43,695 bases of DNA. Origin: Ichthyosporea sp. XGB-2017a. Taxonomy: Eukaryota > Opisthokonta > Ichthyosporea. The stretch is from contig PDIM01010360.1 in assembly GCA_002811675.1 (NCBI GenBank), forward strand, positions 16,973-60,667, given 5' to 3'. A model generated the notes under the pieces. It searched no databases. It was given only the letters and a program-made list of their open reading frames with translations, and had not been told where the DNA came from. Position 1 is the first letter of the stretch. Each line of letters starts with the position of its first letter. Positions 1 to 9,579 of this stretch are shown one piece after another. A program made the translations under genes and the position numbers.

Positions 1-54
1 CCTATATTACTATCTACTATTTTTTTTATCGTTATTTTAGCGGAAATCCAATAA

Positions 55-2611
55 AGGTTCGATTTTCTATATAAATTTATTTTCTTGCCGGCATCCGGAT
101 TTATCTATGTAACAGACCCTATTACAGGGCAGCTTACTAAGAGCCAGTGTGAGGCAGTGTTGTATGATGGACGCAAACCTTTGTCAATCATAGCAGGGCC
201 TGGGAGTGGAAAGACAAGAACTCTTATCAAACGAACTGTATCTTTGATGTTGAATCAAAATGTTGATCCCGAGGATATTGTGCTTGTTACATTTACCAAC
301 CAAGCTGCCGATGAAATGAAAAGTCGTCTGGGAGAGTATCTTGCTGAAGCGTCTGTGTATAACAAGAGTCACAGAGTTCGAGTGAGCACTATACATGGGC
401 TGATGAATCGTTGCTTTCGTGAAGAGATAAAGGCCTTGATGAAATTTCCAGAGGATGTCGACTACAAGTTGAGCCCGAAATTGAACAAAAAACTGGAAAA
501 GTTTGTAAAGGATGCTAGAAATAGACATCCACATTTTGTGAACAACATTAAACCAATATTCGACATGGTGAGCGCAAGGTTTTCGGGATTTGGAATTAAC
601 TATGAGCTAAGAAATCTAGAGGAAAAGTGTGCCAAAGCCTTTAAGAAGGGCTTCATGCAGGTTCGTCTTGGAGAGTCTGTCGAGTCGCACGGCTTTGAAT
701 ATCAAGGAAGGATTTTTTCCCCCTCATGTATTTACTGATATTTATGTTCAGTATTGTAAATATTGTGCTCAAGAAGGGGCTGTGCAGTTTGATGATCTTG
801 AATTGCTTGGTCTTTGCACATTGCGCGAGCAAGGGCTGTCACGTGGCCTTCTTAAGGACATTAAATATGTTATGGTGGATGAATTTCAGGATTTGACAAA
901 AATACAATATGAGATATGTGAACACTTATCTGTGAAGAATGGGCGGCATTTATGTGTTGTTGGAGATCCCAATCAATCAATTTATGGCTTTCGTGATGCT
1001 CTTCCTGGGATCTTTGAACGATTTAAGAGGGATTACGACCCTCGTGTTCTTGTGTTACGAGAAAATTTTAGATCCAATGGTCATATTGTAGAATTTAGTA
1101 ACGAGCTCTTGCGCAAGAATCAACTGAACATGTCATCTGGGATAGACATTTCCCAAACAGCGGTTCGCGAGAAACGCATATCACCACTGTATATGAAACA
1201 TGATAGTGATCTGGGGAAACGCTACGTAGATGGTCACACTAGCATTATTGGGGAAGTGGAGAATATTGCTTTTTGTATTCAGAAGTGGACAGAGTGTGGT
1301 GGGAAACTAAACGATGTTGCCATTATGGCCCGTACGACTACGAACATATGGAAAACTTTGCAGCAAGTTTTAAAGAGGAAACGGATACCTTTCAAGATTG
1401 ATAGAGGAGTTAATTTGCTTGGCAACAAAGAGGTGAAGAAGGTATTTGCGTACCTTATTGTGGCCTTGGATGATACAGATACAGAAAAATTTGCTGACTT
1501 GGTTAAGCATTCCAGCGACAAGAAGGCGAAAAAATGGATCAAAGACGCGAAAGTGACCTGTTACAAAATGGCCAAGGAATTTTTATGGCGTAAAGAAGAA
1601 AAGAAATCCCTTGAGGATTTTGAACTCTTTGTACTCTTGGAAGATTTAAACAAGCTTATGTACAAAGAGCATGCTCCCATGACGGTAGTGTTACATAAAT
1701 TGGCGACTACTATCTACCCTGATAGCTATGAGAAAAAAGGAAATGAAATGGTTTTAAAGCTCGTTCAAAACCCGTACGAAGAAGAGGTGGATGAGTCTGA
1801 ACTAGAGGCAGAAACACCGGCTGAACGACGAAAGGAGAAAACAAAGAAAAAACATCTCAAAACAGTGAGCGCTTTGGTGCACGGTTTGATGACATATTGG
1901 GACCGGTGGATACTTGATTACGATTCACCGGGCTGGAGAGATGTTCTTTTGACTTTTTTACATCCCCAGCAGGACAAGAGTGGAATCGAAGATGAAAATG
2001 GAGTTTATCCTCAGGAATATGAAGAGTATGTAACTATGACTAGCATACATCAAACTAAAGGAAGGGAATATGGCTTTGTAATGATTCTCGGTGCTGAAGA
2101 TGGTATTCTTCCTGACTTTCGTTCAAATGGACAGGGTGTCGAAAGCCAACGAGAAGAACTTCGCTGTCTGTATGTAGCATGTACCCGGGCCAAAGACATT
2201 CTTTTGGTCTCTGTTATTGGAACGCGTCACGATTTCGTACGCTATGGTAATCCTGTTCGTTATCGAGCCCCAAGTAAATTTCTTTTTAAAGATACTAGCA
2301 GCCCTGAAGATTCATATTTTAACCACTACAGTTCTTTGATTGAGTATGATCCGATTTTTAACCCTCCGCTTCTGGAATCGAGTAACCACAGAGCTTTTGA
2401 AAGGAGGTTGCGCCAATACCCATTGACACCTGTGGATGTGTCTCGCAGAAACCCACAAACACCCCACCGCACTACTAGAGCGCCTTCTGGACTGATGACC
2501 CCGCCTATGAGTAACTCTAGGTCAAGAAAAAGAGACGATGGTGGGGAAATAGAAGAACCAGGAACGAATCCCTCGAGCGGTAAAAGCAAACTGAGGAGAA
2601 AGTTGTTTTAA
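55..2611 (+). CDS. UvrD/Srs2-type SF1 DNA helicase (5' partial, one frame break)
   Basis: Superfamily-1A 3'-5' DNA helicase of the UvrD/Srs2 family, expected to unwind DNA or strip recombinase filaments in the nucleus. Visible motifs are Walker A (AGPGSGKTRTL, about 190-225), the Q-motif-like QLTKSQCEAV, motif Ia (TFTNQAADEMKSRL), Walker B (VDEFQDLTKIQ, about 875-905), motif III (GDPNQSIYGFRDA), motif IV/V (TSIHQTKGREY, about 2040) and motif VI (LYVACTRAKD, about 2170). The Ser/Pro/Arg/Lys-rich C-terminal tail could be a nuclear signal. The 5' end is unresolved: no in-frame ATG lies between the stop at 52-54 and Walker A, so an upstream exon is likely, perhaps joined at the acceptor-like AG at 126-127. 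The frame changes by one base near 711-721 in a T6C5 run; the first frame stops at 736-738 and the second runs to 2611. AATAAA lies at 2699. Family assignment is firm; orthology to Srs2 is inferred. Confidence 0.85.
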
Positions 2612-2698
2612 CCCATAGCTTTACATAGGTCGTGGAATTGCAATAGCAAATGTCTGCGTTCATTCACCCACATCGAAAATCTTGCCTGGAAAGCGAAC

Positions 2699-2704
2699 AA
2701 TAAA
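2699..2704 (+). terminator. poly(A) signal of the helicase gene
   Basis: AATAAA lies 88 nt after the helicase stop codon. Confidence 0.5.
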
Positions 2705-2776
2705 GCAGGAAAGGGGGACATAAAGTGAGATTTAAGCTTCTAGTGAATTATTTCGTGCTACAGACAAACCACTGGT

Positions 2777-2782
2777 TTTATT
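2777..2782 (-). terminator. poly(A) signal of the receptor gene
   Basis: AATAAA on the minus strand, about 60 nt beyond the receptor stop. The two convergent 3' ends meet within about 230 bp. Confidence 0.5.
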
Positions 2783-2843
2783 TAGCTCCCCAGGCAGCTC
2801 GCACTATTATTCGTTATTTCGAGAATAAAATTATGGATATAGT

Positions 2844-5800
2844 TTAGGCGATGTCAAGTACTGGTGCTACTTGTGAGGGTCTTGACAAAGATACTTTTCT
2901 ATACGGATCGTGCTCTGATTTCCTTCCGACCCTTTGGTTTTGTTCTATTAGCTGTTTGTTAACATCTTCATCGCCTAGTACATCCAATGGTGTCGACTGA
3001 AGAAACGGAGTCCGCATTCTCAACCCTTGAGTTCGCATGACGCCGCTAATGTTTCCTAAAAATCGGTATGTGTGTAGCTTTGTTTCCATATCCAATTGTG
3101 TGCTATTTCCTGTCATGATATTATTCCACTCGTTGCCGTCGGTGTTCTCCATAGCATCAACTGCTTTTTCAAAAGACTTTTCCAAACTCTGCACCAACTG
3201 CAACACAAAGGAAACAATGTCATCTAGAAGCTCTTCGTCACTAGGGTGGGAGTTAATAGCTCCACAGTATGAAATTAACGATGCTTTTACCAAATTGCAC
3301 TGATGTGTGTGTAGCTTTTGAGAAAGTCCAGCATTGCTCTCTACAGTAGTTATACTCGTTGTATCGCTAGGTATTTCTGTATGGTCATCAGTGGACCTCT
3401 TTGTGATTTCACCGACTAGCTCGATCAGCTGCAATTCATGTCCACTCAGTTTTTCTTTTCTGCTTCTTTTACCGATTTTTTGAGATAATGGAATGTCATA
3501 AAATGTTGCAGAGTGCTTCTTGTAGCAAGCTCGGATGAAAAATAACCATAAACTAAACACCGTCAGCCCCCATGCAAAAACTAACCCAAGAGGCCATAGC
3601 TGCTTGACATCTGCGAAATGAGTAGCTAGGCAAATTAGTGCAGATCCGACTCCTGCAACCGTTTGACAGTGAATGAGCGAGTCTACCCAAACAACATTTA
3701 CCACTTTGTTTTCAGGAAAGTAAAAAAAATGAAAAGCAGATCTTGCAGAGAGCAAAAGAACAACAAGCAGAAGAAATACGTATGGATAGAGCTTAAGAAA
3801 AGCAATGCAGGATACCAAGGCAAGATATAAAGCTTGTGACGCAAGTATATACTCTCTGCGATATACGAGGCACAATGCACTTTTTTCGACGAGGCCACTA
3901 GAACTTGCACTGTTAGAGTATTTCATTACAGCTTTAAGTCTCATGGCTCGCTCATTGCATCTCACGCTGGCAACAGTGAGTTCTTGCCATATGTGGGCAG
4001 TGAGTAGATTTAAAGGAATAAATCCTGTAAGAATGACTCCACTCAAAGACAACAAAATATAGTGGGATGTAGTAAAGCACTCTTGATCACAATATGGCCT
4101 TACCAAAACAGCAATGACGTTGGTACTGATATACGAGCAGTTGAACAGGCGAAGAAGGGAAGTTACAATGGGTAAGAGGCCAATAGTTCCAACAATTCGA
4201 AGATAAAATATTGAGGGGTAGAGAAACAATTCACCCAGATAAAACCTCTTCATGATAGAGCTCAAGTGAAATAAGTACACAATGCAATATACACACCACA
4301 AAAGAAGGATGACAATCAGGACGTAATTGACGAAGAAAAGAAAATTGCCCAAAGACAGGTTGAAAACGCTTTTAACCACGTTCTCCGTACCATCTTCTGC
4401 TAGCCAGGATATGTCGGTCTGTAGGCTAACAAACAGTAAGAAAATATACTCAATTGTTAAAATAACCAAAACGGCATTGTTAGAGTTATTAGAAACTAGT
4501 GAATAAAAAGTCTCTTTGTCCTTGTGCTTTTTCTCATCTTCTTCCCCCCCTTTTCCTGTTGAACGGGTGCTTCCGTGCAAGAGAAAAATTGCGTAAGCTA
4601 AACCAAATGCAAAAGACGAAGCAATTAGTCCCCCAAACAAAAGTATTGTGGTAACGCCCGATTCGAAGTTGGATGTAGCATAATCCATGTTTTCAAATAA
4701 GGAGTATTCACTGTTGTCAGCCACACTACAGGAATCAAAAGGGGCAAAAGGTTGGAAAACAGTATGGTCAGTAGCTGGAGAACCAAACTTGCTTCCTGAA
4801 AATTGCATCTTTGGTCTTGATGGATCAAATGCAATAGGCTGCCCCTCTTTGGCGCTACCTACTCCAGTTATGACCCAAGCTCCTTTCCTGACTGAACTAG
4901 ATGCATTCCTAGTTCTCAAAGTAGATGCTGGCTGAAAGTTCATTACAGCATATACGCCTTCAATATCACCAGTTGATGTTAACTTAATGTAGTTTCCAAC
5001 TCCACGAAAAGACGCTCTGTACATCTCTTGTAGTAGCATCGCTTGTGTGAAACGAGAATGTGCCCCAAAACTCACGTCACCTGCTTCATTTGTATCACTT
5101 TCATCTGGAAGAAAAGTCAAATATTCAACGACACCTGTGAAATTGTTTGATAAAGAATCTTGATATATTGCATTTCTCTCAGCCTTGGAAAGTAAGCATG
5201 GCGTATTAGAGGTGTTACTGAACCTCAAGCAATCTATATCAATTGAGAAAGTGCTCAATCTGCTTGCAGTTCTGTTCAAAGCATCCGCAAAGAGAATCAT
5301 CGCGTCGTAGTAAAATGCCGATGTCAATTCTGGGACCTCTTTGGTCCTGTTATACATAGCTTGTTGCTTCAACTTAAATTTCTCAATGTATTGTTGGTAT
5401 TCTGTGTGTGAAGTGTCTATGAAAGACTGTACACCTACAACTCCCAAGAGCTCTTCTGGCTCGTCGTATATTTCGTTTAACCCTTCAAATACCCACCCAT
5501 CCCCACTGAGGAACTGGTATTTACCAGGCGTGATCCCTATCTCTCGTGCCAGTTTAAGTATCTCGACAGCATCACCAGATATGGCCGAGATAAATATCAC
5601 CCTTGACTCTGCTCCCTGAACATGTTTAAGTCCTCTTTGTACCGAATCTTGACTTCCCAGAAGAGCAATGTTGAATGGAACTGTCTCCACAATGCTAATA
5701 ACTATCCCAAAATCTTCGGCGTTATCTTGAAATGCTTTTGCAGCTCCTCTTCCGAAAGCTAAAAATTGTATCAAAAGCGAGACAAAATAAATTCATCTAG

Positions 5801-6398
5801 TTTAGTTGAACGAAAGGAATCACGTTTTCATCAACATTCCGCAACACTTACCGTCGTCAGTAGTGATCACAGCCACTTCAGTCCACCCGTACATTTGACA
5901 AAGTTTGAGCTGAAACTTCATTCTCGCATCAGACGTGGGAGTTGTTCTGACGAACGAAGGGTAGTTTTTCTTCTGGGAAAGGGAGGGGCTAGCTGAAGCC
6001 CCTGAAATCTGTACTATACCGGCTGATGACGCGTATGTAGCCACCTGGGTCGACACGGCGCTATTCCATGCCCCCATTAGAACCGCCACATCATTTTTCA
6101 GAACAAGTGTGGTTGCGTGCTTCAGACCAACTAACGCGCGTGATTGATCATCGAGAATAAATTCCTCGTCTGGTGTCGTCACCAGCTTAACGTGTGGTGG
6201 GATAAGTGTTTTGGATTTGATGTCGTCTTCAGCAATGCTAATGGCTACGCGTATGTCTTCCCCCAAGATCGTCTGCGTAGAGAGCGGAAGAATAAACCCC
6301 ACAGGGAGTTCAAAATCTCGCCCAAGTCCCTGTGGGACAAGAAGCGTAACAGTTGCGAAAATCAGCAAGAAATGCTTAGCCCCTCTCATTGTTAGCAA
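2844..6398 (-). CDS. Two-exon surface receptor: type-I periplasmic-binding (ANF-receptor) domain plus ~9 TM helices
   Basis: Exons 6398-5852 and 5758-2844 give 1153 residues. The intron (5759-5851, 93 nt) has a GTAAGT donor, a CAACTAAAC branch-like site and a TTTTTAG acceptor; the split codon G|CT rejoins exactly inside the conserved ligand-binding fold (ITTDD|AFGRGAAKAF). Residues 1-26 are a signal peptide (hydrophobic core FLLIFATVTLLV). Residues ~28-470 are a PBP1/ANF-receptor domain like those of class C GPCRs and bacterial Leu/Ile/Val-binding proteins (VGFILPLST, LMGAWNSAVSTQVA, FVRTTPTSDARM, YGWTEVAVI). Residues ~550-923 hold about nine hydrophobic helices rather than the usual seven, with no class C GPCR signature that I recognise. 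A Ser/Thr-rich cytosolic tail (~925-1153) follows. Predicted role: plasma-membrane sensing of a small ligand such as an amino acid. The domain identity is firm; calling it a GPCR is not. Confidence 0.85.
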
Positions 6399-7121
6399 AA
6401 TATAAGCTCCCTGACCTTGTCATTTCTCCGTGAACAGGTGACTAATAGCCATTGTTTGTGTGCGTGTAATCAATTCCCTTCCTCCCTGACAATCTTCCTT
6501 AACATACACGGTTCTCTGTAGTTGACTGTTCTTTTCAGCATGGGATCGAATTATGTACAGACGTATATAACTTGAATATACGTACCTATGTTACCATATA
6601 GGGATAGGACATACCATATATGGATACAATTATTGCTATATATGTATTAAGGCTGAACTCTTCACAAAACACTTTTGAGCATGAAAAATGGCTCATGAGA
6701 AAACGAAGGAAAGCAACATCTATCGACCACATGTAGTGAATACCTGAAACATGAACGAACGAGCGTTGCCGAAAGCATTAAACGTCCAAGTTGTCTTCAA
6801 CTCGTGGACAAATCATACATCATTAGAAAATATTTTTCCAGCTCATTTTCCCTAGCAATATTGAGGCTAAAATGTCTTCAAATAAGTTTATTGTAGAAAG
6901 GATACATGTTGAATTAGATAGTGCCCATTGTTTTGAGTATATTCTTTAGTGAAGTGCTTTGAGTTTTTTTGTTGTAAACATAATGGGACAAATAATTGAA
7001 TTTCTTCGTTAAAACGGCCCCATCAGTCGCTTTCCTTCGCTTTCACAGCGGAAAATAAGCATGCCTTAGTGTATGAACATTAATACTATATAATACTCTG
7101 ACAAAAAAAAATAAGAGCTAT
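6399..7121. other. Intergenic, receptor promoter and PPAT 3' flank
   Basis: AT-rich, with no coding region or RNA gene recognised. It holds the receptor upstream region, with a 7-bp inverted repeat and two CArG-type boxes, and the 3' flank of the adenylyltransferase gene. Confidence 0.6.
6594..6623. promoter_or_regulatory. Pair of CArG-type boxes upstream of the receptor
   Basis: CCATATATGG (6614-6623) is a perfect palindromic CC(A/T)6GG box, the site bound by SRF/MADS-domain factors in other eukaryotes. CCATATAGGG (6594-6603) differs from the consensus at one position. Both are about 200 bp upstream of the receptor ATG. An inverted repeat with arms ACGTATA and TATACGT lies at 6561-6583. Function is inferred from motif match only. 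Confidence 0.3.
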
Positions 7122-8567
7122 CTACTCTGATGTCTTGGTAATTTTCTTTCGCATCTCCCTCAGCATGGTGCTTGAAAGTTTATGCTCCCCAATTGCACTA
7201 TGCTGATTCCCTTGGCTGCTTGTTTCTGCTCCCACAAAGTCAATTACTTCAACACAGAGAGAATCCAACCCATTTTCAGCTCGCTTGCGATTAACAGCCT
7301 CTCCACCTTTCTCCGTTTCTAGCGACACTACAATAGCATCTAGTTGTGGGTCCGTTGCAGCAGGCCCATACGGGTCAAAGATTTCAACAACACTTAGCTC
7401 CACATTGAATTTGCCCTTTGATGGAACCGCGCTGGTAGCGCAATTATCTTCTTCAATTGCCAGGGCCTCATCATCGCTTCCTCCACCAAGACCAAACACT
7501 ACGTGTTCTAGAAAAGCAGTAACGTGGTGAATACGCGTGTCAATACTTTGCATCATATCTAAATATTGCTTTTTAGCCAGTAAAGTATTTCCCCCGACCA
7601 CCCCGCACACAAGCCGCCTTGAAGAACTATCGCATGCCCCCAATATAGACGCTCTTACTCCCTCCCTCTGAACAATAACGTCTACCAAAAGGAAAGCTGC
7701 AATAGAGAGGAGAACTTTATGTCCTCCGTGAAGGTGATCAAAAGTCCCACCTAAGCAAACACCTGAATGCGTTTTGGCAGCATGCCTTCCATCTGAATTT
7801 AAGCTGTCCTGACTCCCTCTACTTATATGTTCTTTAGCTATAAATCTGCAGAGAGAAACGCATTCCCTACTCCCAGCAGCTTCGTTCACAATATTTCCTT
7901 GCAAAACTTTAGTTACTTTGTCACCCCATTTCGAGTGGTCAGGGAAATCGGCGCCTTGAACAATGTCGCACTTAAAACCTACTCCCACGCTTCCCATTTT
8001 GTTCGCGTGTGCAAACAGTTTTGATTGCACAATCTGTTCTGTTAGAGCAGCCCTTTCCATACCACATTTTTCAAATATTTCAGGGAGCAATAAAACAACT
8101 TCCGGGTACTCAAATTCTTCGCCATCAGCTTTTAAGCCTTTGTTGCCCTTCTCGCACTCTTTTGCCCGTCTGAAGATTGATCGAGTAGTAGGAATTATCT
8201 CACAATCTAACAGAGGATTGCAACCTGAATCTCTAAATATAGTATTATAAGCCCCAATAAGCAGCCTCTCGAGCGGTCGAATGCGGATGTGTGGATAAGA
8301 GCTCTCAACCAAAGAATCTGAATCTTCTTCTACATTTTCTATTATCAGGTATATAGTAAGTTTAGAGGGCAGAGAAGGCACTTGCGTTCCAGATGCGTCA
8401 TCTGACACTGGAGGAACAAAACAATGGCGAGCAGCCAATGTAAGGTAATGCTCCGTGACATTTTCATGATAAAAGTATTGATCCTGATTCGCCTGTTGGT
8501 GAGGGGCGGAGGTAGCAAAAAGGGGGAGCGGGAGTATGAAATGGGTACCCATATTTGAAGTTGACAA
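7122..8567 (-). CDS. Phosphopantetheine adenylyltransferase, eukaryotic COASY/Cab4 type
   Basis: Transfers AMP from ATP to 4'-phosphopantetheine to make dephospho-CoA, the penultimate step of CoA synthesis. The 481-residue single-exon protein has a poorly conserved N-terminal half (1-~260) and a C-terminal nucleotidyltransferase domain (~268-475). The signature GGTFDHLHGGHKVLL carries the HxGH ATP-binding motif. It is followed by RLVCGVVGG..LLAKK, the family block DPYGPAATDPQLDAIVVS, ETEKGGEAVNRKR, and the KLSSTMLR motif matching the ISSTxxR phosphate-binding loop. No dephospho-CoA kinase domain follows, so unlike human COASY it is monofunctional, as in yeast Cab4 and plants. The start ATG at 8567 is kept because the hydrophobic N-terminus is in frame; a later Met cannot be excluded. 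The gene is divergent from a small plus-strand gene. Confidence 0.9.
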   Translation of the reverse strand: MSTSNMGTHFILPLPLFATSAPHQQANQDQYFYHENVTEHYLTLAARHCFVPPVSDDASGTQVPSLPSKLTIYLIIENVEEDSDSLVESSYPHIRIRPLERLLIGAYNTIFRDSGCNPLLDCEIIPTTRSIFRRAKECEKGNKGLKADGEEFEYPEVVLLLPEIFEKCGMERAALTEQIVQSKLFAHANKMGSVGVGFKCDIVQGADFPDHSKWGDKVTKVLQGNIVNEAAGSRECVSLCRFIAKEHISRGSQDSLNSDGRHAAKTHSGVCLGGTFDHLHGGHKVLLSIAAFLLVDVIVQREGVRASILGACDSSSRRLVCGVVGGNTLLAKKQYLDMMQSIDTRIHHVTAFLEHVVFGLGGGSDDEALAIEEDNCATSAVPSKGKFNVELSVVEIFDPYGPAATDPQLDAIVVSLETEKGGEAVNRKRAENGLDSLCVEVIDFVGAETSSQGNQHSAIGEHKLSSTMLREMRKKITKTSE

Positions 8568-8964
8568 TCTTCACACTAATCTAAATCAACAACAAACAAC
8601 AAACAGCCACAATGTGAAACCCTCTCTCTCTCTCTCTCTCCCTCTCTCTCTCTCTCTGCCAGATTTATGTTTCAGTGTTTGACTTTCTAAAACAACATGA
8701 GTGGCGCCTCGCCCAGCTGTTCAATTCTGCAGGTATTTGCTGCAGCAGGGGCAGCTACTAGCTATAGGGGCTAGGGGAGGATTATGGAGGGGTAGGGGTA
8801 TCATAGTTATTATGTCACATGTGACTATTTTACATAATACGAGCCCCATTGTAGAATTACAGCTGGCGCCTGCTATGTAGCTACAGCAATTTGTCCTTGC
8901 TCCACTTGCTAATTTTCAAGGTGTACTGCAGGAAAACATCAATCAAACATAAGGGGATTAGTAA
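8568..8964. other. Bidirectional intergenic region with CT microsatellite
   Basis: Separates the minus-strand adenylyltransferase from the plus-strand 100-residue ORF, so it probably carries both promoters. It contains a CT microsatellite and G-rich stretches (GGGGCTAGGGGAGG, GGAGGGGTAGGGG). TTGCTAATTTTCAAG near 8907 followed by CTGCAG resembles a branch and acceptor, so a 5'-UTR intron of the small gene is possible. Confidence 0.5.
8621..8657. repeat. CT/AG dinucleotide microsatellite
   Basis: About 18 CT units with a single CC interruption in the middle, 54 bp upstream of the adenylyltransferase start. CT-rich tracts in such positions may act as GAGA-type promoter elements; only the repeat itself is seen. 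Confidence 0.9.
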
Positions 8965-9267
8965 ATGATGAATTCACTTTGTGAAAAAACAAAAGCTTGG
9001 GAATTGGAAAGGGCAAGCTGGCGTAAAGGTGAAAAGGAATCCCAGAAAAACTGTCGTGCTTCTCAAGATGAACCTTCCAGGAATGATACTTCACGAACCA
9101 AGAAGAGTCTCAATTACGCTGTCCTTGTGAAGGAGTGTAAGTTGACTGCTTACCATATCCCGGGGCAAAAGAGAGGAGTGTTTCCTCCTTTCTCTCAGAA
9201 TATTCCTCTTACGGAAATGGTAACCTTAATGGTTGAGCGCTGGGAAGACGAGGGTCTTCTTGTGTAA
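8965..9267 (+). CDS. Small hypothetical protein, 100 aa
   Basis: Starts at tandem ATG codons directly after an in-frame TAA (8962-8964), so no longer N-terminus is possible without splicing. The first half is charged and Ser/Lys-rich, probably disordered. The second half looks like a folded or linear-motif segment (LVKECKLTAYHIPGQ, GVFPPFSQNIPL, EMVTLMVERWEDEGLLV). The ending of an amphipathic helix with an acidic GLLV terminus suggests a short protein-interaction module. I do not recognise the family. It ends at TAA 9265-9267 and converges on the kinase gene. The codon pattern and clean start and stop favour a real gene, but there is no homology evidence. Confidence 0.45.
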   Translation: MMNSLCEKTKAWELERASWRKGEKESQKNCRASQDEPSRNDTSRTKKSLNYAVLVKECKLTAYHIPGQKRGVFPPFSQNIPLTEMVTLMVERWEDEGLLV

Positions 9268-9579
9268 ATATTCAAATGATGCAAATAACTGTAGAATAGA
9301 AGCAATTAGTAATTACGCCACCATAGCTTAAAGGCTGTACAAATTAAGATCCTATCATATATTCCCAGACTCTCCTTCGCACCTGTAAATTCACTCATTC
9401 CCCGTCAGGACCGCGTAAATCCAACTCCGACACTGTAAAAGAACAGTGGGAGCAATAAAAACACGTCTCCAACTTCTCATAACCTGCATTGGCCTAATCC
9501 AAAGGAGTTAACTACTTTTATCATTGCTATTTTATTTTAACCATCCTCCATCTGACTGGTCACTTTCCTGCTCACTACA
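9268..9579. other. Convergent 3' flanks
   Basis: Between the small plus-strand ORF and the kinase stop codon. No further gene is seen. It contains the kinase poly(A) signal. Confidence 0.5.
9531..9536 (-). terminator. poly(A) signal of the kinase gene
   Basis: AATAAA on the minus strand, 44 nt beyond the kinase stop. Confidence 0.5.
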
